Assembly (NCBI GenBank): GCA_007378985.1
Contig: VMHB01000002.1
Coordinates: 1-64,000, forward strand
Origin: Parcubacteria group bacterium Greene0714_7
Lineage (GTDB): Bacteria > Patescibacteria > Paceibacteria > UBA9973 > UBA2103
Direction of reading: 5' to 3'
DNA: 64,000 nucleotides
A program made the translations under genes and the position numbers. This document shows, piece after piece, positions 23,847-32,170 of this stretch (the first letter of the stretch is position 1; the number at the start of each line of letters is the position of its first letter). Below the pieces are notes generated by a model. That model did not search any database. It had not been told where the DNA came from and saw only the letters and a list, made by a program, of their open reading frames with translations.

Positions 23847-24221
23847 TTAATGAGAAGTCCCCCATATTCCTGCGAGTACCCCCGCATATTCAACAATCCC
23901 ATAGAGGAAGATGATGTATCCGAGAATGGCCACAATCGCCACAAGCGACACCGTGTTAATTATCTCCGTGCGTCGCTTCTTAGCTTCATCAATGGTGCAA
24001 ATACCTTTGCGTCGGAAATACATCACAATACTTATGCCTAAGGCTATCGCGCCCGCTATTCTAAAAATCCATTTATAGTCCCCGTAGAAAGTATCAGCGA
24101 GCGATGCCGCGAAACTAACGGTACTTAACCCCGCAAGCACCAAGATAAGCGGACTCAAACAACACAGCGACGCAACGACGACGGGCAGCCAAGTCAGTGT
24201 AATTATGTCTTTTGCTTTCAT
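23847..24221 (-). CDS. MerT-like metal transport membrane protein
   Basis: A 124-residue protein with three to four helices. The first carries the vicinal Cys pair SLCCLSPLILVLAGLS (Cys 20-21), the hallmark of MerT/MerC-type mercuric ion transporters, and a further Cys lies in the cytoplasmic loop (RRKGICTIDEAKKRR). It starts by ATGA overlap with the DUF3179 stop. Import of Hg(II) to a reductase is MerT's usual role. Here the reductase is reduced to a fragment, so the substrate and function remain open. Confidence 0.75.
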   Translation of the reverse strand: MKAKDIITLTWLPVVVASLCCLSPLILVLAGLSTVSFAASLADTFYGDYKWIFRIAGAIALGISIVMYFRRKGICTIDEAKKRRTEIINTVSLVAIVAILGYIIFLYGIVEYAGVLAGIWGTSH

Positions 24222-25198
24222 AATTGTGTCTTTCCTTTCCAAACGATGCCATCTTTTTGGTGGTACACCGCCCAGGCAAACCACATCGTGTGGTATCCGG
24301 GAATGCTACCCCCGTCTTTTGAAGTAACAGCAACTTCTCCGTCAACTATGCGCGCCGTAAGCTCGTCCGCGTCGACCGACACCCGAGCAGGAGTCGCGCT
24401 TAAATCTTTCAACTTGAACGCAACACTCTTCTCGTTAAAATTTACAACGTACATAACTTCTTTGGCGGGGAGGCGCGTATCTGAAATTGATACCGGGAAG
24501 TACAGCGCGTCGTTCGTGGCGTAATCCCCGTACGGAGAAGAACCATAATCGCGAAGATGGCTCGTATCAATGCTTAACACTTGTGCGTTCGGGTATCGCT
24601 TTTCAAGTTCATTAAAAGAAATAACCTGCGAAGGATACACAGAAAGCTTGGTTCCTGTTTTGTCGCCTACAACCGCTTCTCCAAGAATTTGTTGCCACAA
24701 GCTTTCCGTGCTTGCGTCGTACATCAAAAGATTTGATTCGTGCAGTTTGCCCGATACGCCAAATCGTTCGGCGACTCCGTCAACTATCGCGTCAAACACT
24801 ATCGCGGAACCGCACAACGGACAAAAAGTAATGACAAGTGGCCGACTGCCTACCGTATCATTTACAACCTCATGCCAGACTAATACTGCGAACGGGTAAA
24901 ATTTTACCTCGTCGTTTGCCCGCACCAACACCCCATCGCTCTTTTTGAGCGATTCTGCTGCATCATTGACCGAAGTAAACTTCGGATTCGTGAGAGCCGG
25001 TATGCCATCTTTTTGTGGACCGCCGTCAAGCACAGTATCTAATTCTATGGAATGGATACCAGTCTTGGTTTTTAGGTTGTTGTTCATAAATGCATGCTCA
25101 TCCGTTTTTGACACAGACGGTGGCGAAAACGCCGATTGGAACGCGAACCACCCTGCCATTCCGACAAAAAGAACGAGAGTAAAAATAATCAATTTCAT
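24218..25198 (-). CDS. DUF3179-domain exported protein
   Basis: A 326-residue protein: an N-terminal membrane anchor or signal (MKLIIFTLVLFVGMAGWFAFQ), then a DUF3179 domain with its conserved ITFCPLCGSAIVFD CxxC block, YPFAVLVWHEVVND and the C-terminal PGYHTMWFAWAVYHQ. The molecular role of DUF3179 is unknown; it is often found with thiol-redox and metal genes. ATG 25198 is chosen because the longer frame to 25318 runs through the zinc-ribbon gene. The stop overlaps the MerT-like start. Confidence 0.85.
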   Translation of the reverse strand: MKLIIFTLVLFVGMAGWFAFQSAFSPPSVSKTDEHAFMNNNLKTKTGIHSIELDTVLDGGPQKDGIPALTNPKFTSVNDAAESLKKSDGVLVRANDEVKFYPFAVLVWHEVVNDTVGSRPLVITFCPLCGSAIVFDAIVDGVAERFGVSGKLHESNLLMYDASTESLWQQILGEAVVGDKTGTKLSVYPSQVISFNELEKRYPNAQVLSIDTSHLRDYGSSPYGDYATNDALYFPVSISDTRLPAKEVMYVVNFNEKSVAFKLKDLSATPARVSVDADELTARIVDGEVAVTSKDGGSIPGYHTMWFAWAVYHQKDGIVWKGKTQL

Positions 25199-25202
25199 AG
25201 TT

Positions 25203-25373
25203 TCAGGCGGGCATGTGCGGTGCGCAGTTTTCCCACGCATCCTTTGTGATGTCGAGGTTACAGCTGTGATGTTCCGTGCACCACTTTTCACATCGGAGGG
25301 CAAGCTCGCTCGTGTCATACGTGAACCCGCACGCAGTACATTGATACCCTTTGGTCTTGCCTTGTGCTTTCAT
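25203..25373 (-). CDS. Small zinc-ribbon-like Cys protein
   Basis: A 56-residue protein with YQCTACGFTYDTSELALRC, then EKWCTEHHSCN: five Cys and two His arranged as a knuckle plus a helical CxxxHHSC motif. It is a recurrent small partner of thioredoxin-type genes in environmental genomes (from memory, unnamed family). It sits seven bases after tlpA, with Met 25373 preferred over 25391, which would overlap tlpA. Confidence 0.7.
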   Translation of the reverse strand: MKAQGKTKGYQCTACGFTYDTSELALRCEKWCTEHHSCNLDITKDAWENCAPHMPA

Positions 25374-25380
25374 AGAAGTA

Positions 25381-25911
25381 TTAGGAACCAAGAAGGAGCT
25401 TAAAGTCGCTCTCCTGTATATCTCCCGGAATGGCTTTGACTACGTTGCCATTCGCATCAACCAACACGTGGAAGTTTGTATACCGCACGCCGAATGCCTG
25501 CGTCGCCACCCCTTGTGCATCAAGAGCGATAGGAAATGTTATGTTTCGATCGGAAATAAACTTTTGTACGATGGAAGGGTCTTCTTGAAGATCAATGCCA
25601 ATAACTTCAATCTTGTCTTTATATTTTTCGTAGAACGCATTCAGATGTGGCATATCCCGCTGGCAGTTGGGGCACCAGGTTGCCCAGAAATCAAGCACAA
25701 CTGGCTTTCGTCCTTTATACTCGGCCAAAGTAACGGTTCCTCCACCGAGTTTGTCGAGCGAAAAATCAGGAGCAGGTTGTGTGTTAATTGAGCTATTACT
25801 AGCGGCAGGTTGCTCGTGCACCGACCCCCGAGCGCTTGTAGCAACTGCGTACACGCCTAACCCCGCGACTGCAAGAAGAAGGATGACAATGCCGATAACT
25901 GTTTTTGACAT
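25381..25911 (-). CDS. tlpA: TlpA/ResA-like membrane-anchored thioredoxin
   Basis: A 176-residue protein with an N-terminal anchor (TVIGIVILLLAVAGLGVYAV) and a thioredoxin fold on the outside. The active site is FWATWCPNCQRDMPHL (WCPNC), with the PDFSL entry of the AhpC/TSA-like TlpA group and a late FHVLVDANG strand. It should reduce disulfides of exported proteins using electrons passed by CcdA, encoded just upstream. No lipobox is seen. Confidence 0.9.
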   Translation of the reverse strand: MSKTVIGIVILLLAVAGLGVYAVATSARGSVHEQPAASNSSINTQPAPDFSLDKLGGGTVTLAEYKGRKPVVLDFWATWCPNCQRDMPHLNAFYEKYKDKIEVIGIDLQEDPSIVQKFISDRNITFPIALDAQGVATQAFGVRYTNFHVLVDANGNVVKAIPGDIQESDFKLLLGS

Positions 25912-25928
25912 AATGAATATATTAATTT

Positions 25929-26666
25929 TTATAAGTGTTCTAGTAATTTGTCATAATGCAAAAATTCCAGAGCCCCATATGTCCACGCGAGAAATACTGG
26001 CATCTTATTTGTGAGTAGAAGAACGCCAAGCGCAATAAGAAATACACCGCCAATGACCGTAACTGCGTTTAGATAGGGAGTCATTTTGACAAGGTATTTT
26101 TCGGCGCTGTTCACACTGAAGGCGATAATGAGGAACGGAACCGCAAGCCCCAATGAGAAAACCGACAACAACAACGCCCCTTGAAGCGCTGTAGTCCCTG
26201 TACTTGCCAAAAGCAGTATGGAGCCGAGGATTGGTCCGACGCACGGCGTCCATCCTAAGGAAAATGCGCCACCAAAAAGGAACGAGCCCAGAGGATTCCC
26301 TCTCTTAAAGAACTGCGGTGCCTTCATGTGATGTTCTTTGTTCAAAATCGGAATCTTCAAGAACCCAATCATGGACAGACCGAAAAGAACGACAAGCACC
26401 CCTGCGGCGCGTGAGATCCATATTTGATACGGAGCGAATGCCGCGCCAAGAAGTCCGGCAACGGTGCCAAGCACAATGAACACGAGACTGAAGCCAAAAA
26501 TGAAGGAAACCCCATTCCAAAATATTTTGCCGCGGTGACGCCCTCGCTCTTCTGCAGTTGATACCCCACTAATGAAGCCTAAATACCCCGGGACCATGGG
26601 CAACGTGCAGGGAGCAAAGAACGTCAGTAGCCCGGCAAAAAACGATGGAATGAGAAGTCCGAGCAT
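25929..26666 (-). CDS. ccdA: CcdA/DsbD-type thiol electron transporter
   Basis: A 245-residue six-helix membrane protein that carries reducing power from cytoplasmic thioredoxin or glutaredoxin across the membrane. The two redox Cys are in the characteristic pseudo-repeat motifs FFAPCTLPMVPGYLGF (TM1) and GWTPCVGPILGS (TM4). It lies between glutaredoxin and TlpA genes, so electron donor and acceptor are encoded side by side. Length matches CcdA rather than full DsbD. Confidence 0.92.
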   Translation of the reverse strand: MLGLLIPSFFAGLLTFFAPCTLPMVPGYLGFISGVSTAEERGRHRGKIFWNGVSFIFGFSLVFIVLGTVAGLLGAAFAPYQIWISRAAGVLVVLFGLSMIGFLKIPILNKEHHMKAPQFFKRGNPLGSFLFGGAFSLGWTPCVGPILGSILLLASTGTTALQGALLLSVFSLGLAVPFLIIAFSVNSAEKYLVKMTPYLNAVTVIGGVFLIALGVLLLTNKMPVFLAWTYGALEFLHYDKLLEHL

Positions 26667-26669
26667 GTA

Positions 26670-26906
26670 TTATTTTATTTCCAACATTTCGCGAAGCCGT
26701 GATTCGTCAAATCCTACAGTTACTGAACCGTCAATATCAATAACAGGAACACCCATTTGGTGCGATTTGATTATCATTTCGTCGCGAGCGGCAACATCTC
26801 CCGCAACATCTTTTTCCTGGTACGTAACATTGTTGTCTTTGAAAAATGCTTTTGCCGCTCTGCAATACGAACAGGTCGGCGTTGAATAGATGGTGACTGA
26901 TTTCAT
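26670..26906 (-). CDS. grx: Glutaredoxin-like protein
   Basis: A 78-residue stand-alone glutaredoxin fold with active site TPTCSYCRAAKAFF (CSYC), the cis-Pro segment GVPVIDIDG and a GFDESRLREML end. It is likely the cytoplasmic thiol donor for CcdA or for metal reduction. It is the second gene of the island, with a TAATAATAAAAAACT leader before ATG instead of a Shine-Dalgarno sequence. Confidence 0.92.
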   Translation of the reverse strand: MKSVTIYSTPTCSYCRAAKAFFKDNNVTYQEKDVAGDVAARDEMIIKSHQMGVPVIDIDGSVTVGFDESRLREMLEIK

Positions 26907-26925
26907 AGTTTTTTATTATTAGCGA

Positions 26926-27231
26926 TCAATTCTTACAAATTGCTTTTTCTAAATTGTTGATAAAGCTGTTACGGACGAGCTTGTAGCAGATGTTCGTCCC
27001 CATACGTTCCGATGCAAAAAAACCGTTGTCTTTCATCATGCGCAAGTGATGCGACACTGTATTCACGGGCATGTCCAAACTTTCTGCTATATCCGAAACA
27101 CACGCTTCGCCGTATTCGAACATAAAGCACAAGATTCGCACTCTAGTTTCATCCCCAGCAAGAGACAAAAGGCGCGCACGTTTGGTCAATTCAGGGCTGA
27201 GAGCTATTTTTTTGTATGTAATTTTTTGCAT
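26926..27231 (-). CDS. arsR: ArsR/SmtB-family metal-responsive repressor
   Basis: A 101-residue winged-helix regulator heading the island. The HTH core is ARLLSLAGDETRVRILCFM, then CVSDIAESLDMPVNTVSHHLRMMKDNGF, with the recognition helix SHHLRMM. Cys in LCFMFEYGEACVSD, TNICYKL and a C-terminal AICKN are placed where ArsR-type proteins bind thiophilic metals. A 30-bp perfect palindrome directly upstream is the probable operator, so autorepression of the whole island, relieved by metal, is expected. Confidence 0.9.
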   Translation of the reverse strand: MQKITYKKIALSPELTKRARLLSLAGDETRVRILCFMFEYGEACVSDIAESLDMPVNTVSHHLRMMKDNGFFASERMGTNICYKLVRNSFINNLEKAICKN

Positions 27232-27238
27232 CGCTTTA

Positions 27239-27268
27239 TATTCTTATATTACTAGTAATATAAGAATA
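27239..27268 (-). promoter_or_regulatory. Operator palindrome for ArsR
   Basis: A perfect 30-bp inverted repeat centred on ACTAGT (arms TATTCTTATATTACT) ends eight bases upstream of the arsR start. Upstream of it on the minus strand, TTGCAT and TAGTAT at 17-bp spacing form a possible promoter, so repressor binding would cover the transcription start. Confidence 0.75.
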
Positions 27269-27352
27269 CTACACTGACAATGCGCTCAATGCAAATTATC
27301 TCTCTGTGAATAAAGACATGGGAAGGTATTAACCCTCTCTATATTCCCCACC

Positions 27353-27380
27353 TTGATTTATTAAAAATTTGCACTAAAAT
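27353..27380 (+). promoter_or_regulatory. Promoter of the 35-residue gene
   Basis: -35 TTGATT and -10 TAAAAT separated by 16 bp; the ATG follows six bases after the -10 box. Confidence 0.5.
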
Positions 27381-27386
27381 ACCCGT

Positions 27387-27494
27387 ATGTCACAAGAAAA
27401 AGCACCTGACTTTCTCGATAAGGCTCTGAATTGGCTAGATAGGAATGTTGGCAGACATGTACGTCCTGTCGGACCACGCAGTCCTCGCGAATAA
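27387..27494 (+). CDS. Tiny orphan protein
   Basis: A 35-residue ORF (MSQEKAPDFLDKALNWLDRN, then VGRHVRPVGPRSPRE) with a promoter immediately before it and a strong terminator that overlaps its stop codon. The promoter-ORF-terminator unit in 190 bases strongly suggests a real gene. It has an amphipathic helix and a basic Pro-rich tail. Function unknown. Confidence 0.65.
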   Translation: MSQEKAPDFLDKALNWLDRNVGRHVRPVGPRSPRE

Positions 27495-27543
27495 AAACAA
27501 AAAACCACCCTTGAGAATGCCTCAAGGGTGGTTTTTTGTTTTT
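27493..27543. terminator. Bidirectional terminator
   Basis: A 23-bp perfect stem (core CCACCCTTGAG/CTCAAGGGTGG, loop AATGC) with A/T runs on both flanks, closing both the 35-residue gene and the convergent hyf-like operon. Confidence 0.95.
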
Positions 27544-27549
27544 ACTACA

Positions 27550-29088
27550 TCAAAGGTCTGTTCCTGAATACGAAAGATTCAAGCTCTTATTACAAAGTGG
27601 AAAATCAGGAACGATGTTTCCTGGAGCAAGTTCACCAAAAAGTGGCCAGTTGCAGAATGACGGGTCACGGATGACCAATCGGTCAATGCGACCTTTTGCA
27701 TCAAGACGCACAAAATCTAAAACTGCACCACGCCAACTCTCAGCAAATCCGTATGCATCTCCCGTGCCATGAGGAACAGGAAGCGTTGCCTTGCCCTCAG
27801 GAAGTGTGGTAATGGCAAGGCGAATTAATCTGAATGATTCGGTGAGTTCACGCACACGCACATTGAAACGCGCAAGAACATCGCCTACTGTTTCTACCAT
27901 CACTGACACATCCATATCGGCATACGCTCCGTATGGCATATCACGACGAAGATCCATATCGATACCCGAGGCACGTGCGCCAATACCTTGTGCACCATAT
28001 GCAAGCGCTGCTTCTTTGCCTAAAATTCCTGTTGTTTCAAAACGCTCCTTAAGACCATCTTTTGCGTAAGCGATTTTCAACACTTCCCCTATATCCTTTT
28101 CTATACGCTTAATTGTTTCTAGAATTTTCACTTCATCGTCTGCCGTTACATCGTGCGCACCGCCCAGTGTAATTGCACCACGAAGGAACCGATGTCCGAC
28201 GAGATCAGCATTGAGGCGACGCATTTCTTCCACCATACGAAAACCTTGAGCAGCCATAAATGTAAACCCAGTACCCATACCGCCCATATTCCCTATGTCA
28301 AAGATGTGGGCACACACACGTTCAAGCTCGCTCCATATAACTCGGAGGTACTCCGCACGCAGAGGCACCTTCACACCAGAGACTTTTTCTACAGCCTGCA
28401 CAAACGCAAGCGTGTGTCCTACTACCATGTCCCCTGACACACGCTCAACAAAGGGTAGTGCTTCCTCGGGAGTTTTCCCTTCAACAAGTTTGAGTACACC
28501 TTTATGTTTGAAAAAGAGTTTGCCTTCAAGGGTAATAATGCGCTCCCCACGTACATTGAAACGGAAATGCCCCGGCTCAATGATGCCTGCGTGAATTGGC
28601 CCTACTGGAATCTCATACACCCCTTCCCCTTCCACTTGGTGCATAGGATATGGAACGTGTGCATGCGCAAGTTTTGTATTCCACTCAAAGTCTTTTCGCA
28701 TAGGGTACGTGCCTTCAGGAACATTTTCATGATGCATCAAGCGCCGTGGATCAGGATGTCCCACTGCTTCAATGCCAAACTGATCCATAATCTGCCGTTC
28801 ATACCAGTTCGCTGCCATGATTGAACGAGTCAAAGATGGATACTGTGGTTTTTCAGGCGAGAGGTAGCTCTCAAGCGTAAGTAGTTCTGTACCAACAGCA
28901 AAAACTGCACGTATAGAAAAAATATTGCTTTTTTTACGCTCATCGAGTGCGTACATTAAAACCAAAGGCGACCCTGCCTCTACTATGTGCTCTGCCGTAA
29001 GTGCAAAGTCCGACACTGGAACCTGCACCGTGCCAGAATCGCTCACATCTTCTAGACCTATTTCTTTTAAAAGTGTTTGGATATTCAT
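27550..29088 (-). CDS. hyfG: HyfG/NuoCD-like large subunit lacking NiFe-site cysteines
   Basis: A 512-residue fusion of a NuoC-like domain (AANWYERQIMDQFGIEAVGHPDPRRL, residues ~93-117) and a NuoD/hydrogenase large-subunit-like domain. In catalytic group 4 hydrogenases RxCGxC and DPCxxC bind the NiFe centre. Here they read RVSGDM (Ser218, Met221) and DPSFCN (Ser477, Asn480), so all four ligands are gone. It ends in NIVPDFPLCNKSLNLSYSGTDL-type sequence instead of the cleaved maturation tail. It is the last gene of the six-gene operon. It cannot be a NiFe hydrogenase; a structural or coupling role is inferred. Confidence 0.9.
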   Translation of the reverse strand: MNIQTLLKEIGLEDVSDSGTVQVPVSDFALTAEHIVEAGSPLVLMYALDERKKSNIFSIRAVFAVGTELLTLESYLSPEKPQYPSLTRSIMAANWYERQIMDQFGIEAVGHPDPRRLMHHENVPEGTYPMRKDFEWNTKLAHAHVPYPMHQVEGEGVYEIPVGPIHAGIIEPGHFRFNVRGERIITLEGKLFFKHKGVLKLVEGKTPEEALPFVERVSGDMVVGHTLAFVQAVEKVSGVKVPLRAEYLRVIWSELERVCAHIFDIGNMGGMGTGFTFMAAQGFRMVEEMRRLNADLVGHRFLRGAITLGGAHDVTADDEVKILETIKRIEKDIGEVLKIAYAKDGLKERFETTGILGKEAALAYGAQGIGARASGIDMDLRRDMPYGAYADMDVSVMVETVGDVLARFNVRVRELTESFRLIRLAITTLPEGKATLPVPHGTGDAYGFAESWRGAVLDFVRLDAKGRIDRLVIRDPSFCNWPLFGELAPGNIVPDFPLCNKSLNLSYSGTDL

Positions 29089-29095
29089 ATATATA

Positions 29096-30568
29096 TTATG
29101 AAATGGCCGTGATTATACGTTCAAGAATTGGCGATGCCATAGGTGTCATAAGAAACACACTAAATGCAACCAACAAAATAAGGTGAAAAGCTATAGCGGT
29201 GTGCGACCATCCCCATTTTTCACCCACTTCCACTTCACTCTTTGGAGGAACAAGCGCGGGCGAAAAAAGAAACGGAATGATGAGGCGTATGAATCCTGCA
29301 AAAATGATAGCGAGCGCAAGAAGTACTATTGTTGCAAATATCGGATGTAGTACAACGCTTTGCGATATCAAAAGTAGTTCACTCCCAAAAAGTGGCGATG
29401 GTGGAATAGCGAGGAGCATCAAAATCAAGGTAAGAAACAGTGCTCCCGTGTACGGCAGTGTACGCATAACCTGCCCTATCCGATCAAACTTCGTACTCTT
29501 GAAACGGAGCAATATGTTGCCTGCGCTAAAAAACAGCGCAGACTTTAGGAGCGCATGTCCAACAATATGAATAACTGACGCAACAGCACCAACAGTCCCG
29601 AGTCCAGCAGAAAATACAATGAGTCCCATATGCTCAATCGAAGAGTACGCAAGGAGACGTTTATAGTCTGCTTGGATCAAAATGAACGCTGCAGGAATAA
29701 TGCATGAGAGCACTCCAAACACTAAGAACAATTCACTCGTCCATTCGCTTGAAGCAAGTGAACCGTCTACTAACACCCGAAAGCGCAATATTCCAAACAA
29801 CGCAGCATTGAGAAGAATACCTGAGAGCATGCCTGAAATCGGCGAAGGGGCTCTGCTGTGCGCATCGGGTAACCATGCATGCATTGGCACCAAACCTACC
29901 TTCGTTCCATACCCAATAAGAATGAACACGAACGCTATTTGCATCAGGTGTGGCGGAAGCGAGGGAGCAACAGTAAGCAAATTCGTCCAACTGATTGCTG
30001 AAAGTCCGTGCAAAAGACCAGAAGATGACGCTGCATAATACGTGAGGAATAATCCAATGAGTCCGAGCGAAATTCCCGTTGAACAGAGAATAAGATATTT
30101 CCATGCTGCTTCAAGTGAGCCTTTGTGAGCATAGAACGCAACGAGGAGCGTTGTAGTCAGTGTTGTTGCTTCAAGCGCAATCCACATAAAACCAAGATTG
30201 TTTGAAACAATAGTGAGAAGCATTGAGCACACAAAGAGACCAACAAAAAAGAAGTAACGACGCACTGCGGGCAGTGTTATCTCCCCTGTTCTCACTTCTT
30301 CTCCTAAGTAGTGAATACTCGTTATGGTTGCTGTCCATTGAATGAACCCAATGAGAAGCACCATGAGTGCTGCGAATGTATCAAGATACCAGTACCCATT
30401 TTCAAATGACGATGCCCCAAAAAATAGCGGGATGGCAGTATACAGACTTAACACAAACACACCAGAACTTGCCAAAAATGCTGCGCCAAAAATAAACCGC
30501 AAACCACGCATAAAAAATGGCACGGTGGCGAGAACTAAACATGAGACAAGCAGTAGTGAGATAGCCAT
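29096..30568 (-). CDS. hyfF: HyfF/NuoN-like antiporter subunit
   Basis: A 490-residue membrane protein with about 14 helices of the Mrp/NuoL-M-N proton-channel family. The conserved TM5 Glu (GFMWIALEATTLTTTLLVAFYAH), the TM7 Lys (IGYGTKVGLVPMHAWLPDAHSRAP) and the broken-helix/TM12 region (DYKRLLAYSSIEHMG; HIVGHALLKSALFFSAGN) are intact, so an ion path appears functional. It is separated by 7 and 5 bases from hyfG and hyfE. Confidence 0.92.
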   Translation of the reverse strand: MAISLLLVSCLVLATVPFFMRGLRFIFGAAFLASSGVFVLSLYTAIPLFFGASSFENGYWYLDTFAALMVLLIGFIQWTATITSIHYLGEEVRTGEITLPAVRRYFFFVGLFVCSMLLTIVSNNLGFMWIALEATTLTTTLLVAFYAHKGSLEAAWKYLILCSTGISLGLIGLFLTYYAASSSGLLHGLSAISWTNLLTVAPSLPPHLMQIAFVFILIGYGTKVGLVPMHAWLPDAHSRAPSPISGMLSGILLNAALFGILRFRVLVDGSLASSEWTSELFLVFGVLSCIIPAAFILIQADYKRLLAYSSIEHMGLIVFSAGLGTVGAVASVIHIVGHALLKSALFFSAGNILLRFKSTKFDRIGQVMRTLPYTGALFLTLILMLLAIPPSPLFGSELLLISQSVVLHPIFATIVLLALAIIFAGFIRLIIPFLFSPALVPPKSEVEVGEKWGWSHTAIAFHLILLVAFSVFLMTPMASPILERIITAIS

Positions 30569-30573
30569 AAAAA

Positions 30574-31221
30574 TTAATCAGTTAAGGTTCGCAAATCATC
30601 AGTCGCCACCGACGCATTCTCATCTTGTGCGCGGTGCGTGAACACAGTGATAAGAATAAAAAATGCCAAGAGGTCAAAAAACGATCCGATTTCAAAAAGA
30701 AATGGCATGCCGTGCGTGAGTGCGAGTCCGAATGTGAAGATGCCATTCTCCATAACAAAGAATCCAATTCCCTCCCCAAACATATCTTTTCGCGAAACCA
30801 ACATAAGAAGGCCGACGAGCACAATGCCAAATGATGCAGCGAGCACAAAGTAATCAGCACCAACGGGCAATAACCCACGTGCTCCAACTAAAGCAACAAT
30901 AGCCAGACACGCCGCAACAAAAGAAAGCGTTGCGGGACGTGCATATGATTGTAGGCGTTCAGATGCCCCACTCACACGTGCCGCACGAAGCAAAAACGAA
31001 GGAATAAACCAAACTTTAATGAGAACAATAAGGCCTGCAACAATAAAAAGTTGAAACTCCCCCGTTACAAATGCTGCGGCAATAGCGAGGAGCGCAAGAA
31101 GCGCTGACTGTACTCGAAATGCAGTTACCAAAGACCCCAAGCGCATGCGACTACTCATAAGAAACGCTAGGAAAAACATTCCTCCAGCAAACACTGTCAT
31201 GGCAATTGCGATTGGTGTCAT
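30574..31221 (-). CDS. hyfE: HyfE-like membrane subunit
   Basis: A 215-residue protein with about seven helices. HyfE subunits of formate-hydrogenlyase-2 type complexes contain a NuoK-like part. Typical late motifs are GIGFFVMENGIFTFGLALTHGMPFLFEIGSFFDLLAFFI, including the Glu residues in membrane segments. It ends in a polar tail (RAQDENASVATDDLRTLTD). It is one base from hyfC and five bases from hyfF, in one operon. Confidence 0.9.
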   Translation of the reverse strand: MTPIAIAMTVFAGGMFFLAFLMSSRMRLGSLVTAFRVQSALLALLAIAAAFVTGEFQLFIVAGLIVLIKVWFIPSFLLRAARVSGASERLQSYARPATLSFVAACLAIVALVGARGLLPVGADYFVLAASFGIVLVGLLMLVSRKDMFGEGIGFFVMENGIFTFGLALTHGMPFLFEIGSFFDLLAFFILITVFTHRAQDENASVATDDLRTLTD

Positions 31222-31222
31222 A

Positions 31223-32170
31223 TTAGTGATAGAGGACGATTAACTCAACAGCAAGTCCGAGGAGCGCAATAAAGAATGCAAGCATCATATACTCCTGCAT
31301 CCGATAAAAACGCATCTTCACAATCACTGATTCTATAAAAGCAATTGCAAAAGCCCCGAGTGCAAGTTTTCCGAAAAATGCAATCAACGCAATCCCAAGC
31401 CCAAAGAACGTAACCGGTGGAGCGCTAATCCCAAATGGAATGAGAATGCCCATACACACTGCCAAGAGCGCAGTTAACTTTATTGCTGACGCATACTCGA
31501 GCATTGCAAGATATGTTCCTGAATACTCTAAGATCATAGCTTCGTGCACCATGGTGAGCTCGAGATGTGTCGCAGGATTATCTACTGGGTAGCGTGCATT
31601 TTCGGCAAGCAACACAAATAAAAGTCCAATGAGTGTGACGATAGCAGGAGGAACAGCGACCAACCACGGCAGTGATGTGAAGTGTCCAACAATGCCCCCC
31701 ATGCCCCATGCGCCCGTAGCAAGCGCAAGAGTTGCAAGTGATACATAGAGCGCTGGCTCAACGAGAGTGGCGAGCGTCATCTCACGGCTCGAACCCATGT
31801 TGCCAAACGTACTTCCCGTATCCATGCCTCCAAGCACCAAAAATACTGAACCGAGCGCCACTACTGCGCCAAAAAGAAAAATATTATCGAGCGAGCTTGG
31901 CACAATTCCAAAGAAGAGCGAAGGTACAACAAGAGCAAGGAAGAATGCGCTTCCTAAGACCACAAATGGCACCATGCGAAATACCCACGAACTATGCTTT
32001 GTAATTGTCATCTCTTTTCGGAGGAGTGAAAGCATTGAGACGTAGGGCAAAAATATCGACGGTCCTTGGCGATTTTGAAAACGAGCTTTCAATGTGCGAA
32101 CCATTCCCACGACTAATGGTGCAGAAAGAAGTACAACGAGAGCTTGAAATGTAATAAGGAGGTATGTCAT
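31223..32170 (-). CDS. hyfC: HyfC/NuoH-like membrane subunit
   Basis: A 315-residue, eight-helix NuoH-family protein that in complex I joins the soluble arm to the membrane arm. It carries the family's KARFQNRQGPSIFLPY loop, KHSSW and the acidic E-channel loop ARYPVDNPATHLELTMVHEAMILEYSG. ATG 32170 overlaps the hyfB stop by ATGA; the longer frame to 32203 is not preferred. The intact acidic loop argues that coupling to ion translocation is retained. Confidence 0.93.
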   Translation of the reverse strand: MTYLLITFQALVVLLSAPLVVGMVRTLKARFQNRQGPSIFLPYVSMLSLLRKEMTITKHSSWVFRMVPFVVLGSAFFLALVVPSLFFGIVPSSLDNIFLFGAVVALGSVFLVLGGMDTGSTFGNMGSSREMTLATLVEPALYVSLATLALATGAWGMGGIVGHFTSLPWLVAVPPAIVTLIGLLFVLLAENARYPVDNPATHLELTMVHEAMILEYSGTYLAMLEYASAIKLTALLAVCMGILIPFGISAPPVTFFGLGIALIAFFGKLALGAFAIAFIESVIVKMRFYRMQEYMMLAFFIALLGLAVELIVLYH

